A DNA stretch of 64,000 bases from Gammaproteobacteria bacterium (GTDB lineage: Bacteria > Pseudomonadota > Gammaproteobacteria > S012-40). The position numbers and the translations under genes were made by a program. Positions 35,893 to 45,182 of this stretch are shown in pieces; the first letter of the stretch is position 1, and the number at the start of each line of letters is the position of its first letter. The stretch is taken from contig JAOUMY010000002.1 in NCBI GenBank assembly GCA_029881255.1, forward strand, positions 124,001 to 188,000. The letters run 5' to 3'. Below the pieces are notes generated by a model. The model was not told the origin of the DNA and made no database searches. It worked only from the letters and a program-made list of their open reading frames with translations.

Positions 35893-38703
35893 ATGGAAAA
35901 ATTACGGAAAATGATTGATGTCGCAGGTCTACTAAAGCCTGGAATAGGCAGAAAATTTGCGCTTTTCATATTATTATTCAGCTCTGTCGTCACCTTAGTC
36001 TCAACAATCGTTCAGCTGACAATTGAATTTAAACGCGATGTTGGCGATATAGAACGCTCACTTGTCCAGATTCGCACAAGTTATTCAGAAAGTCTGGCTG
36101 GAAGTCTATGGGTTGTCAGCAAGCAAGACGTAAAGCTACAACTCGATGGCATTTTGCGCCTACCAGACATGCAATATCTCGAAGTCCGAAATGAGAATGA
36201 TGATATTGTTTCGAAGGTCGGTACTTTTATTGGCGTCCGTGTTTTGCGCGAAGAAACGCCACTCTTCTACAAACACCAAGATAAACTTGTATTCGTTGGG
36301 ACATTAATCAGCATAGCCAGCCTGGAAGGCGCTTACCAACGGCTAATTGACAAAGCACTTGTCATTCTGCTTAGTCAGACCATAAAAACCTTTCTCGTAT
36401 CTTTTTTCATTATTATTCTATTTCAGTACTTGATTGGGCGTCATTTAGCGAAAATTGCGCGTCATTCCGAGGTACTGGATGCGATTACGCCTGAGCAAAA
36501 CCTGGAACTCGACAGAGATGACGCAAATTCGAAACACAAAGACGAGCTAAGCCACGTTGTATCCGCTATCAATAAAATGCGGTGTCGCTTAAGCAACGCA
36601 TTTAGAAAATTGCTACACAGTGAAGAAAATACACGAATGATGGTTGAGTCAGTTCAAGACTACGCCATTTTTCGCCTTGATGTCGATGGGCATATCAGCA
36701 CATGGAACAGTGGCGCACAGCGTATTTTTGGCTATGCCGCGTCGGAAATAATAGGTAAGCCATATAGTGTTTTCTTTTTACCGCACGATATTGAAAACAA
36801 TGTGGTGCGTCAGTTACTGGAAAATTCCGTAAAAAATAATCGTGCCGAAAGCGCAGGGCTTCGCACACGCAAGGATGGAACCGCGTTTTGGGCAGAAGGA
36901 ACGCTTACCGCGCTTTTTGATTCCAGTAACACTCCCAAAGGTTTCTCATCTGTTACGCGCGACATTACAGAACGCAAGACAGCGGAAAAGGAACAACAGC
37001 GACTCAATCGCGCTTTGCGCCTGCTAAGCGACTGTAATCTACTCCTCGTCAATGCAAAATGTGAGTACGAATTACTAACTGGCGTCTGCCAACTCATCGT
37101 CAACACAGGGGGTTATATCGCCGCTTGGGTGGGAGTACCAGAAAACGATCAAGACAAAACAGTTAAGTCCGTCACTCAACATGGATTTGACCAACAGTTT
37201 TTCAACGAGTCTCCCGTCTCCTGGGATGAGTCACTCAGCATTGGACGCGGCCCGACGGGTATTGCGATACGAACACGTAAACCGCAATTCTTTCAACAGG
37301 GTCAAACGAATTCCCAGATACTACCGTGGCGATCAACCGCAGAAAAGCACGGTATACAGTCTGGTCTTGCCATGCCTATGATTTCCGGAGATGAACTCAT
37401 CGGTATACTATCCCTGTACTCTTCTGATCCCATGGCATTTACACAGGCGGAAGTAAACCTTTTCGAGGAGTTAATCCGAAATATTGTTTTTGGCATCGAA
37501 CGTCTGAGATCTATAGAAAAACACGCCATTGCTGAGGCTGCCAGCGAGGCAAAATCCACATTTCTTGCGAATATGTCACACGAGATTCGCACACCGCTTA
37601 ACGCCATTCTGGGTTCAACCCAACTGCTACGCCGCGAAAATCCCACGCCGAAACAATCAGAACGGCTTGACACAATCGATACCGCTGGCGAACATTTGCT
37701 CGACATCATTAACGCAGTCCTCGATTTATCAAAAATTGAGGCTGGCAAATTTTTTATTGAATCAAGGTCAGTTAGCGTTGTTGAAATCATGGCCGGCATA
37801 AACTCCCTCATGGAGGAGCGTGCCACTGCAAAACATCTGTCCTTCAAAATAGAAATCGAAAAAGTGCCGAAACTCTTAGTAGGAGACGCCACTCGAATAA
37901 AGCAGGCCCTGATAAACTATGTAGGAAACGCTATAAAATTTACCGAAAAAGGCATGATAACTGTGCGCGCTACTACTTTAGCGGAAAGTGATGACGATGC
38001 AGTTATACGCTTTGAGGTGGAAGACACCGGCATTGGAATTGCCGATGAAAATATTCATCACTTGTTCACCGCATTTGAACAAATTGATAGCACTTCTACA
38101 CGCAAGTATGGTGGCACAGGTTTGGGTTTGGCTATAACGAAAAAGCTTGCCGAATTAATGGGGGGCGATGCTGGCGTAGAAAGTAAACCCGGCATCGGCA
38201 GTAAATTTTGGTTTACTGCACACCTAAAGAAGGAAATATTACCGCGAGCAGAACATTCTTTTTCTGATAACAATCGCGATCAAATAGACATCGAAAAAGA
38301 TTTCAGTCGAAATAGAGTATTGATCGTGGACGATGAACCTGTCAATCGAAAGCTATTGATCGATATATTGAAGATACTAAATCCTCAAGTTGACCAGGCG
38401 GAAAATGGTTCAGAAGCCGTTGAACTAATAAAAAATAATCCATATGACCTAATCTTCATGGACATGCAAATGCCTGTCATGAATGGACTGGATGCAACGC
38501 GAAGGATTCGAATGTTGCCGAACGGTAAGACCGTACCCATCATCGCTTTAACCGGAAATGCTTTCTATGAGGATCGCCTTCGATGCCTAGAGGCGGGAAT
38601 GACCGAGTTTGTTTCCAAGCCATTCAGTGTAGTTCAGCTATTGAGCAATGTCCGGAGGTGGCTATCCGAAACTGTACATTCAAACGACAAGGAGCTTGTC
38701 TAA
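35893..38703 (+). CDS. Multi-domain hybrid sensor kinase (PAS, GAF, receiver)
   Basis: 936 residues. Helix 1 (about 22-44), a periplasmic sensor of about 110 residues, helix 2 (about 160-182), a HAMP-like stretch, PAS with PAC tail (about 255-375; YAIFRLDVDGHISTWNSGA, SSVTRDITERK), GAF (about 385-545), HisKA with His563 (MSHEIRTPLNAIL), HATPase (NYVGNAIKFTEKG, DTGIGI, GGTGLGLAITKK) and receiver with Asp857 (IFMDMQMPVMNG) and Lys in VSKPF. It overlaps the next gene, a periplasmic solute-binding protein, by one base (TAATG at 38701-38705), so the binding protein is probably its ligand-sensing partner. No Hpt partner is seen. Confidence 0.94.
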   Translation: MEKLRKMIDVAGLLKPGIGRKFALFILLFSSVVTLVSTIVQLTIEFKRDVGDIERSLVQIRTSYSESLAGSLWVVSKQDVKLQLDGILRLPDMQYLEVRNENDDIVSKVGTFIGVRVLREETPLFYKHQDKLVFVGTLISIASLEGAYQRLIDKALVILLSQTIKTFLVSFFIIILFQYLIGRHLAKIARHSEVLDAITPEQNLELDRDDANSKHKDELSHVVSAINKMRCRLSNAFRKLLHSEENTRMMVESVQDYAIFRLDVDGHISTWNSGAQRIFGYAASEIIGKPYSVFFLPHDIENNVVRQLLENSVKNNRAESAGLRTRKDGTAFWAEGTLTALFDSSNTPKGFSSVTRDITERKTAEKEQQRLNRALRLLSDCNLLLVNAKCEYELLTGVCQLIVNTGGYIAAWVGVPENDQDKTVKSVTQHGFDQQFFNESPVSWDESLSIGRGPTGIAIRTRKPQFFQQGQTNSQILPWRSTAEKHGIQSGLAMPMISGDELIGILSLYSSDPMAFTQAEVNLFEELIRNIVFGIERLRSIEKHAIAEAASEAKSTFLANMSHEIRTPLNAILGSTQLLRRENPTPKQSERLDTIDTAGEHLLDIINAVLDLSKIEAGKFFIESRSVSVVEIMAGINSLMEERATAKHLSFKIEIEKVPKLLVGDATRIKQALINYVGNAIKFTEKGMITVRATTLAESDDDAVIRFEVEDTGIGIADENIHHLFTAFEQIDSTSTRKYGGTGLGLAITKKLAELMGGDAGVESKPGIGSKFWFTAHLKKEILPRAEHSFSDNNRDQIDIEKDFSRNRVLIVDDEPVNRKLLIDILKILNPQVDQAENGSEAVELIKNNPYDLIFMDMQMPVMNGLDATRRIRMLPNGKTVPIIALTGNAFYEDRLRCLEAGMTEFVSKPFSVVQLLSNVRRWLSETVHSNDKELV

Positions 38704-39512
38704 TGTTTCTTAACCAAGTCTACAATTTACGATTAAGAGTCGTTGTCATATTCGTTTTGGCATTTTTTTCTGCACATCCCAGTTACGCGTCTGCACTGCC
38801 TGACTGTTCTCGCACATATACCCTGGCCTACCACGACCATGGCATGCTGTATTCGACCACACTAGACGCAGGCATCGATAGAGACGTTGCTATCGAAATG
38901 GTTAAAAGAAGCGGCTGCAATGTCGAAATCTCTGTTATGCCGAGAGCTCGCATATGGACCTGGATAGAGTCTGGCCAACTTGATTTCAGCATGTCGGGAA
39001 TCACCAATGCATCGCGTGATAAATTTGCCGATTTTGGTTGGTATCTGTACAACAAATATTATTTTTTAGTCCGAAAAGACGCAAACATTGATAGTCTTGC
39101 GGAGTTTGAAAATAATCCCAAACTTGAAATCGGTGCAATCCGTAGTTTTCGTTATAGTGAAAACGCGAACAAATTGGTCGACCGATTGGCGTCGCAACAT
39201 CGCGTTACCGACGTACCGGATCATGCACAGTTGCTCAGCATGCTCAAGCTAAACCGTATTCAGGGTATGATTATCGAACCATTCAATTACACACAGGTCG
39301 ACAGTCGTGAGCTGAATGAAGTTACGAAAATCATCGACACTGGCGATCAGCCGGTACTACATGGACTCATCATGTCAAAGAAATCCCTGTCTGAGGAAGA
39401 GAGAACGAAATGGCGTAATATCATCGATGGAATGAGAATGGATGGAACGCTGCTCAAGATCATGAGCAAATACTTCGACAAGGAAATGGCAATATCGATG
39501 GTTGATTTCTAG
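38703..39512 (+). CDS. Periplasmic solute-binding protein (family 3) coupled to sensor kinase
   Basis: 269 residues from ATG 38703, overlapping the kinase stop (TAATG). An earlier in-frame codon at 38583 lies inside the kinase and is rejected. Signal peptide about 1-30 (VVVIFVLAFFSAHPSYASA). The mature part is an SBP_bac_3-like periplasmic domain: TYTLAYHDHGMLYSTT, RDVAIEMVKRSGC, MPRARIWTWIESGQLDFSMSGI, KKSLSEEERTKWRNIIDGM. No ABC permease or ATPase genes follow, so it is more likely a sensory ligand-binding partner of the upstream hybrid kinase than a transport component. Ligand unknown; amino acids or small organic ions are typical of the family. Confidence 0.87.
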   Translation: MFLNQVYNLRLRVVVIFVLAFFSAHPSYASALPDCSRTYTLAYHDHGMLYSTTLDAGIDRDVAIEMVKRSGCNVEISVMPRARIWTWIESGQLDFSMSGITNASRDKFADFGWYLYNKYYFLVRKDANIDSLAEFENNPKLEIGAIRSFRYSENANKLVDRLASQHRVTDVPDHAQLLSMLKLNRIQGMIIEPFNYTQVDSRELNEVTKIIDTGDQPVLHGLIMSKKSLSEEERTKWRNIIDGMRMDGTLLKIMSKYFDKEMAISMVDF

Positions 39513-39547
39513 TCTGCACGGGAGTGCCCCCCTGCAAACGCCAGTGT

Positions 39548-40300
39548 TTAGATATTTAACTTATTAAAAATAAAACCTGGCAAATGCCTTAATGCCATCA
39601 TGATCACCCACCACTTACCTGGCACATATTCGGTCGTCTTGCCCGACTCGACTGCCAGCACAATCTGTTTCGCCACAGATTCAACACTGGCTAGCTTTAC
39701 TCCCTGTGCCTTCAAGTGTGCCGTCATGGGCGTATCGGTCGGGCCCGGCTTTATAAGCACCACTTTCACTTGTGTGCCTGCAAATCGGTGTTGCAAGCCT
39801 TGTGCATAACGGGTCACCAGTCCTTTTGCCGAACCATAAATATAATTGGACTTTCTGCCGCGATCACCAGCCACTGAGCCTATAATCAGTAATTTACCAC
39901 TATTCGTCTCGGCCATATGCTTGGCAAAGGCTTCGGCAAAGAGTACTGGCGAGACGGCATTGATCTCCAGGGCTCTCTGCATTTGTTGCAAGTCGTTCTG
40001 ACAAGCGTCTTGATCAGGCAAATCTCCATGTGCGATCAGAACAATATCGCAACGACCCTGTATTGCAATACTGTCAACCGTCGTTTGTATAGATTTCGCA
40101 TCGACAAAACTTGTCTGAACATTCTGGATATTGGTTTGCGGACTACGCACTTTGAGATCGGCGGCAACTCGCTCGAGTTTTTTTTCATCACGCCCAAGCA
40201 GTACCAGTTCAGCAGGCCGTTTTTTCAACCACAATCTGGCGCAATGTGACGCAATCGCCGAGGTCGCGCCCACAATGATAATGCGTTGTATGTCGCTCAA
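39548..40300 (-). CDS. DprE2-like short-chain dehydrogenase
   Basis: 250 residues, SDR fold. Cofactor motif IIVGATSAIASHCAR (key GATSAIA) at 9-23, NAVSPVLFAEAF, catalytic Ser in IIGSVAGDRGRKSNYIYGSAK with Tyr/Lys of YxxxK. Closest in pattern to DprE2 (decaprenylphosphoryl-2-keto-ribose reductase). The start is a TTG with GGGGAG 5 bases before it. The gene begins 1 base after the stop of the DprE1-like gene. Together they would epimerise polyprenyl-P-ribose to polyprenyl-P-arabinose. Confidence 0.88.
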   Translation of the reverse strand: MSDIQRIIIVGATSAIASHCARLWLKKRPAELVLLGRDEKKLERVAADLKVRSPQTNIQNVQTSFVDAKSIQTTVDSIAIQGRCDIVLIAHGDLPDQDACQNDLQQMQRALEINAVSPVLFAEAFAKHMAETNSGKLLIIGSVAGDRGRKSNYIYGSAKGLVTRYAQGLQHRFAGTQVKVVLIKPGPTDTPMTAHLKAQGVKLASVESVAKQIVLAVESGKTTEYVPGKWWVIMMALRHLPGFIFNKLNI

Positions 40301-40301
40301 C

Positions 40302-41603
40302 TCAACTCCCCATTAATCGTCGTGACAAACCGGAACTGATACCGGGATCACGGTATTGACAGAATTCATTCAATCGCGGATAAGCCGACTCAAATAAATC
40401 ACGCGGCATACGCGCATCTTTGGCCGGATAAATTCCTCCGCCTGCCTCTCTCACTATGGCGTCGAGGCGTTCAAACAGTTTCAGCGTCCTGTTGCCACGG
40501 TTGGCGAAATCCAGGGCCAGGGTTACACCGGGTCGAGGAAAACTCAACATGCCACGCGACTGTCTGTTGCCAAAGGTTTTGAGTACCGTTAGAAATGAAC
40601 CTTCACCGGTACGCGAAATTTCTTTTAGCATTGCCGCCGTCGCATCATTCCCCGCCTCACGTGGGATCACGCTTTGATACTGATAGAAACCTTTGGGTCC
40701 ATACATACGATTCCATTCGAGAAGATTATCCAACGGATAAAAAAATGATTCATAGTGACTGACGGCACACCCTGCCTGAAATTTTTTCATGCGAAAATAG
40801 ATGCTGTTGAAACAGCGCAATGTCGCCTTATTAACCAGAGAAAAAGGTGGCTCTAAAGGCATGCGCAATGTGTCGTGTTTACGCGACGGCACCTGTTCAA
40901 TTTCCGCTGGATTTGCGCGCATGAACAGGCCGCGCGTATTTTTTCCAGACAAACAGTCCACCCACGAAACCGTGTGTTCCCAGTCTGCTTCAGAACTATC
41001 CGCTAGATGGAAAAACTCGCCGAGGTCAGCATAGGGTATAGTCTCTGTTTCCAGCCATGGTCCCTTAACCGCTTGCAACTGTATTTCAGCTTTCGCAATA
41101 ACACCCGTCAGTCCCAACCCGCCGACAGTCGCTTCAAACCAGTCACGACGCGATCCAGGACCGCAGACAATAACTTCGCCGTCGCTGCGAACCAGTGTCA
41201 GTTCGTGAACATGATCGCCAAAGCTACCCTGGCGATGGTGATTTTTTCCGTGGATATCGTTGGCAATGGCGCCCCCGACAGTCACTATTTGCGTGCCTGG
41301 CGTCACAGGCAGCATCCAGCCACGTGGAATCATCAGTTGCTGTATATCTCGCAACAACACACCGGCTTCGCACATGAGCCGTCCGGAGTGTTCGTCAAAT
41401 TCAATAAAGTAATTGAGACCGCCGGTCATCCACAGGCTTCCCTGTGGATTCAGACACACATCGCCATAGCTACGTCCCATGCCGTACGCAAGTCCAGGTA
41501 ATGCCGCCTGGGTAATCACTGTATGGATATTGTCTGGCGTTTTTAACTCAACAACTTGATGCGGATCAGCTGACAAACGTCCCCACGAGGAAACCAGTTT
41601 CAT
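40302..41603 (-). CDS. DprE1-like FAD-dependent epimerase subunit
   Basis: 433 residues, FAD-binding PCMH oxidoreductase. The FAD site reads GMGRSYGDVCLN (about 42-53), TPGTQIVTVGGAIANDIHGKNHH (112-135) and GSFGDHVHELTL. These are almost as in mycobacterial DprE1 (decaprenylphosphoryl-ribose 2'-oxidase), and a late TxVGGxGLTGVI segment is also present. It oxidises the ribose 2-hydroxyl of polyprenyl-P-ribose; the DprE2-like partner then reduces it to arabinose. Coupled upstream to the GtrA-like gene by an ATGA overlap at 41600-41603. Confidence 0.92.
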   Translation of the reverse strand: MKLVSSWGRLSADPHQVVELKTPDNIHTVITQAALPGLAYGMGRSYGDVCLNPQGSLWMTGGLNYFIEFDEHSGRLMCEAGVLLRDIQQLMIPRGWMLPVTPGTQIVTVGGAIANDIHGKNHHRQGSFGDHVHELTLVRSDGEVIVCGPGSRRDWFEATVGGLGLTGVIAKAEIQLQAVKGPWLETETIPYADLGEFFHLADSSEADWEHTVSWVDCLSGKNTRGLFMRANPAEIEQVPSRKHDTLRMPLEPPFSLVNKATLRCFNSIYFRMKKFQAGCAVSHYESFFYPLDNLLEWNRMYGPKGFYQYQSVIPREAGNDATAAMLKEISRTGEGSFLTVLKTFGNRQSRGMLSFPRPGVTLALDFANRGNRTLKLFERLDAIVREAGGGIYPAKDARMPRDLFESAYPRLNEFCQYRDPGISSGLSRRLMGS

Positions 41604-42064
41604 CTGCCCCCCGCACCAAAAACATAGCGTTTATCCAGTTGGTACTTGATCAAATAACCTATTGCAAGACCCATAACTCCGCCAAGATAGCGCATTTCTT
41701 TATTTGCGAAGATAGTGTGAAACATCCACTCAAAACCCCAGAATATCGCCGTGGTCAGAACACCCATAGTCACGTAGAGTGTAAATGTTTGCGCATCGTG
41801 TTTTGTGTCTCGGGCGCGAAAGCGAAAAATAAAACGTTTGTCGAGCACATATTTGACCACCAGTCCAACCCCCGTGCCAATCAGAACGGAAAGTGTAATC
41901 GCGTAGTCGCCAGGGTATACCCTTATGATAATATCCTGGGCACCGATGTTTGCCACCGTCGCGATAAATGCGAAAATAGCGTAGTCAAACACCAGTCTGG
42001 TCTTGGCAAACATGGAACCATCGTTACCCGGATGAAAATAATGCATAATACCCCAGTCTCCCAT
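41600..42064 (-). CDS. GtrA-family membrane protein (possible polyprenyl-P-sugar flippase)
   Basis: 154 residues with four membrane helices and the GtrA pattern FAFIATVANIGAQDI, VGLVVKYVLDKRFIFR and IKYQLDKRYVF. GtrA proteins are thought to help move polyprenyl-P-linked sugars across the membrane. The start at ATG 42062-42064 follows the open frame; the later ATG 42044-42046 (preceded by GGGG) or ATG near 42011-42013 are possible and would shorten the N-terminus. Its 5' end overlaps the 5' end of the divergent UbiA-like gene (start 42032). Inferred to serve the arabinose-lipid pathway. Confidence 0.87.
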   Translation of the reverse strand: MGDWGIMHYFHPGNDGSMFAKTRLVFDYAIFAFIATVANIGAQDIIIRVYPGDYAITLSVLIGTGVGLVVKYVLDKRFIFRFRARDTKHDAQTFTLYVTMGVLTTAIFWGFEWMFHTIFANKEMRYLGGVMGLAIGYLIKYQLDKRYVFGAGGR

Positions 42065-42925
42065 TCTCCCCTAGCACGCGCACTCGGTTTATTGAAACTG
42101 ATGCGACCGATGCAGTGGATTAAGAATGGTTTCGTACTGGCCCCTCTGTTCTTTTCTGCCCGTTTTTTTGATTTGGTTGCCGTCAATCAGGCGCTTCTGG
42201 CCTTTGGTCTGTTTTGTATCGCAGCATCGGCGACCTATATTGTCAACGATATGCGCGATATCGAACACGATCGTCGCCATCCGGAAAAATTGATAAGCCG
42301 GCCACTGGCTTCGGGTTTGGTTAATCTCCCCACGGCATTGATACTTTTAATTTTCCTCTATGGCATACTCATCTTCGCCTGGTTTTTCGTTCCCCTGGTG
42401 ATGATGGTTGTCACAGGCTATATCGTGCTTAATCTTGCCTATTCCTTTTTTCTCAAACATCAGCCTGTTGTTGATATCTTCACCATCGCCATCGGTTTCG
42501 TATTACGTGTTTACGCAGGTGCTTTGGCGATAGATGTACCGCTGTCGGCGTGGATGTTTGTCACCACCTTGTGTCTGGCCTTGTACCTCGCATCGATAAA
42601 ACGCCGGCAAGAACTCAGTAAGAATGGTAGCAGTAGTCGTCGGGTATTAAACGCCTACTCCGTTCCACTCATTGATCGCTACGCAGAAATGTCGGCCACC
42701 GGTGCCTTGCTTTTTTACAGTATGTTTGTGATGTCAGCAAAACCGCAGCTGGTCATTACCGTTCCACTCGTACTCTTTGGACTGTTTCGCTATTGGTATG
42801 TGGTAGAGCAACTCGATGGCGGCGAATCACCTACCGATGCACTCTTTGCCGATTGGCAACTATTACTCACCGTCTTGTTGTGGGTGGCGGCGTGTGCCTG
42901 GGAACTGTGGCCGGGAACGATGTAA
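42032..42925 (+). CDS. UbiA-family phosphoribosyl-polyprenyl-phosphate synthase-like protein
   Basis: 297 residues from ATG 42032 (ATG 42041 also possible). About eight membrane helices. Motif near 20-36 is LMRPMQWIKNGFVLAPL; the metal-binding segment is NDMRDIEHDRRHPEKLISRP (near 65-85). This is the signature of decaprenyl-phosphate phosphoribosyltransferase (DprP/Rv3806c-like) rather than of ubiquinone synthesis UbiA. It should transfer phosphoribose from PRPP to a polyprenyl phosphate, the first step before DprE1/DprE2. Divergent from the gtrA-dprE1-dprE2-like operon, with overlapping 5' ends. Confidence 0.9.
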   Translation: MKIMHNTPVSHSPLARALGLLKLMRPMQWIKNGFVLAPLFFSARFFDLVAVNQALLAFGLFCIAASATYIVNDMRDIEHDRRHPEKLISRPLASGLVNLPTALILLIFLYGILIFAWFFVPLVMMVVTGYIVLNLAYSFFLKHQPVVDIFTIAIGFVLRVYAGALAIDVPLSAWMFVTTLCLALYLASIKRRQELSKNGSSSRRVLNAYSVPLIDRYAEMSATGALLFYSMFVMSAKPQLVITVPLVLFGLFRYWYVVEQLDGGESPTDALFADWQLLLTVLLWVAACAWELWPGTM

Positions 42926-43030
42926 GCAAGCAGTAACCGCACAAGCGTTACGGAGATTGCACGCAAGTTTGGTTAAAACCTGACGCTGAGTTATAGTCGA
43001 TGTTTTTCAATTCGAGCGGGGATTATTTGG

Positions 43031-44806
43031 ATGAATTCTGCGGGAATTGTATTACGTCAATCTTCTGGCATGGAATGGATCGCCTTGCTATTAGCCTGTT
43101 TTTTCTCCCTGCTACTGGTTACCTATCCCATTTTCGATTTTGATTTTTACTGGCATCTCGCCAACGGTCGCGAGATGGTCAACTCTGGAAATATCGTCAG
43201 CGAAGAAATCTTTTCCTACACCCATCCCGGTGAGCATTTTTCCAATCACGAATGGTTAGGACAGATTTTGTTCTATCAGGTCTGGGACACGTTCGGTCCG
43301 ATGGGATTATTCACATTCAAACTATTCATCGTGACTGCCATTTCATTCCTGTTATTTCGTATCGTACGCAATCAAGATCAGACATCGGGTATCGCATTAT
43401 TACTAACGGTGTTAGTGGTATTGGCCGGGTTAAACCGCTATCACATTCGACCCGAATTATTTTCCCTGTTTAGCATGGCATCGTTGGTTTTTCTGCTATA
43501 TGGCTATTGCGCGCAAAAACTTCCACGTGGCTTGATATGGGCAGTCCCGGTAGTCATGCTTACCTGGGACTGGTTACACGGTGCGGTATACGGTTTCGCC
43601 TTTCTTTGTACATTTGTTATTGCTGAAAACATGAAGTTTCGTTTTAAGTGGTTCGAGCGCCAGACGCGTCTCTCAGCCCCCAACCTGAAATATCTCAACA
43701 TCTGTTTTGGCGTCACGCTACTCGTGATGCTCGCCAATCCGTTCGGTATTCGTTCCTACGGCATATTCGTCGGTTATGTTGTTGGTGAGGCCGATTTCAA
43801 TTCCGTGATAAGCGAGTTCACGCCGATCAGTTGGGAATATTCCAAAGTGTTTATTCTAATGTTGACCTGGCTCCTGGTCATGATGGTCAGGAACTGGCGT
43901 CAATTGGATTTTACACAGCTCGCAACCAGCGTGATGTTTTGTCTGGCCGCATTGCGATTCAGTCGCATGGGTGGCGCGGCGGCGATTGTCATACTGCCAC
44001 TCATCGCGGACTTGTTAAAGATAAGCATGCAGTCTACAAGAAAACAGTTTGAAAGACGCATACACTTATTCTCGGTTGCTACAATATCGGCGCTGGTATT
44101 CTGGTATAGCTACGCCGTCAAATTCGGCGCTGAAGAGGCTGAAGCAGACAGTGAAAAATATCACTACGTAAAAGCCTATGATCTATCTTTTGGCTACCAT
44201 ATGAACGACGACATGTATCCTGCCGGAGCTGTACATTTTGTCGAAGAGAATCAAATCTCGGGCAATCTATACAACTCAGGCAATCTTGGCGCCTACCTCT
44301 CCTATCAAATTACACCGGAACGCAAGATTTTTCAGTACAACATGGGACGTGTATTCGGCAATCCCATGCACTATGTCATGCACCCCGAAGAATTGACAAA
44401 GTGGAATATTGCCTATGCCCTGGTCGACACCGAAGCGGAAATGAATCTTTTTCCCAATGCACAATGGGCCAATGTGTATCGTGATAAATCTTCCGTACTC
44501 CTGATCCGACGCACGCCAGAAAACGAAGCGCTAATCAATCGTTTTGAAATTCGAATCTTTAGTCCTGTGTATTCGGACGCCAGCCTGCTGGAAATGGCGC
44601 AGGATCCAGAAGTGTTACAAACACTGGCCATCGAAATGGGCGACTATCTCGACTATCGCCATGATCCCCGAATTGCCGCGATATGGGCAAAAATTTTACG
44701 CAATCACGAAGAATTGCGCAGCGAAGAACTTTTCCAACATTTACTAGGCAAGGCGATCAAATATAACCCAGATAGTAAATTGGGAGACTTATTGGATCAT
44801 GCCTGA
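43031..44806 (+). CDS. GT-C-like integral membrane protein (candidate arabinosyltransferase)
   Basis: 591 residues. About ten membrane helices in the first 370 residues, then a soluble C-terminal part of about 220 residues. A DFDFYWHLANG motif (Asp36, Asp38, Trp41-His42) lies in the first loop after helix 1, where GT-C glycosyltransferases carry their catalytic acidic residues. The family function is not recognised by name. It follows the UbiA-like gene on the same strand by about 105 bases. I infer use of the polyprenyl-P-arabinose made by the adjacent cassette; the acceptor (pilin, LPS, other) is unknown. The ATG at 43031 has GGGG nearby. Confidence 0.7.
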   Translation: MNSAGIVLRQSSGMEWIALLLACFFSLLLVTYPIFDFDFYWHLANGREMVNSGNIVSEEIFSYTHPGEHFSNHEWLGQILFYQVWDTFGPMGLFTFKLFIVTAISFLLFRIVRNQDQTSGIALLLTVLVVLAGLNRYHIRPELFSLFSMASLVFLLYGYCAQKLPRGLIWAVPVVMLTWDWLHGAVYGFAFLCTFVIAENMKFRFKWFERQTRLSAPNLKYLNICFGVTLLVMLANPFGIRSYGIFVGYVVGEADFNSVISEFTPISWEYSKVFILMLTWLLVMMVRNWRQLDFTQLATSVMFCLAALRFSRMGGAAAIVILPLIADLLKISMQSTRKQFERRIHLFSVATISALVFWYSYAVKFGAEEAEADSEKYHYVKAYDLSFGYHMNDDMYPAGAVHFVEENQISGNLYNSGNLGAYLSYQITPERKIFQYNMGRVFGNPMHYVMHPEELTKWNIAYALVDTEAEMNLFPNAQWANVYRDKSSVLLIRRTPENEALINRFEIRIFSPVYSDASLLEMAQDPEVLQTLAIEMGDYLDYRHDPRIAAIWAKILRNHEELRSEELFQHLLGKAIKYNPDSKLGDLLDHA

Positions 44807-45182
44807 AACCGGGGTAATTGTCGCGACACGAACTATATTCGGTATAGATTACTCTCAAAGTACTTCAAGTTCTCAAGCGCCGACCAGTTGTGCGGCCGTT
44901 TTTATTTACGACCAAGAGACCAATAGAAGTTGCTGAAAAAAAAATAGCATGTGACTGTCTTATGGTTGTGATTTCATCCCATCGAATACGCATATAGACC
45001 GCCTAACCTGTTGTCCTAAATAGTGTAGTTGGTAGAACTTGTGTGACAGAACGACTCCGTGTTAGTCCACCCATTACGATATTTGGTGACCAACGCCACT
45101 TTTTTACAGATTTTCGGTCAAAAGCCCCCACCCCCAGCCGCTATGACATTGGGGGCGCAAATTTTCCATAATTATTCACAAG
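44807..45182. other. Intergenic region with hairpins
   Basis: 376 bases with no gene. It holds a weak hairpin with a T-run (44878-44905, possibly ending the preceding gene) and the stem-loop 45125-45157 just before the next gene. Confidence 0.45.
45125..45157. promoter_or_regulatory. C-rich/G-rich stem-loop upstream of the PilZ-like gene
   Basis: GCCCCCA (45125-45131) and TGGGGGC (45151-45157), perfect 7-bp stem with a 19-base loop that itself contains CCCCC. It ends 25 bases before the ATG at 45183. On the minus strand TTTT follows, so a terminator for that strand is one option; a leader structure of the plus gene is the other. Confidence 0.4.

Noticed and set aside
38583-38702. Extended N-terminus of the solute-binding protein
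   Set aside because: Inside the hybrid kinase gene and without a signal peptide; ATG at 38703 gives one.
45125-45157. Fourth copy of the C5-N6-G5 operator
   Set aside because: It has C5 and G5 but a 20-base gap, so it does not fit the 6-base spacer.
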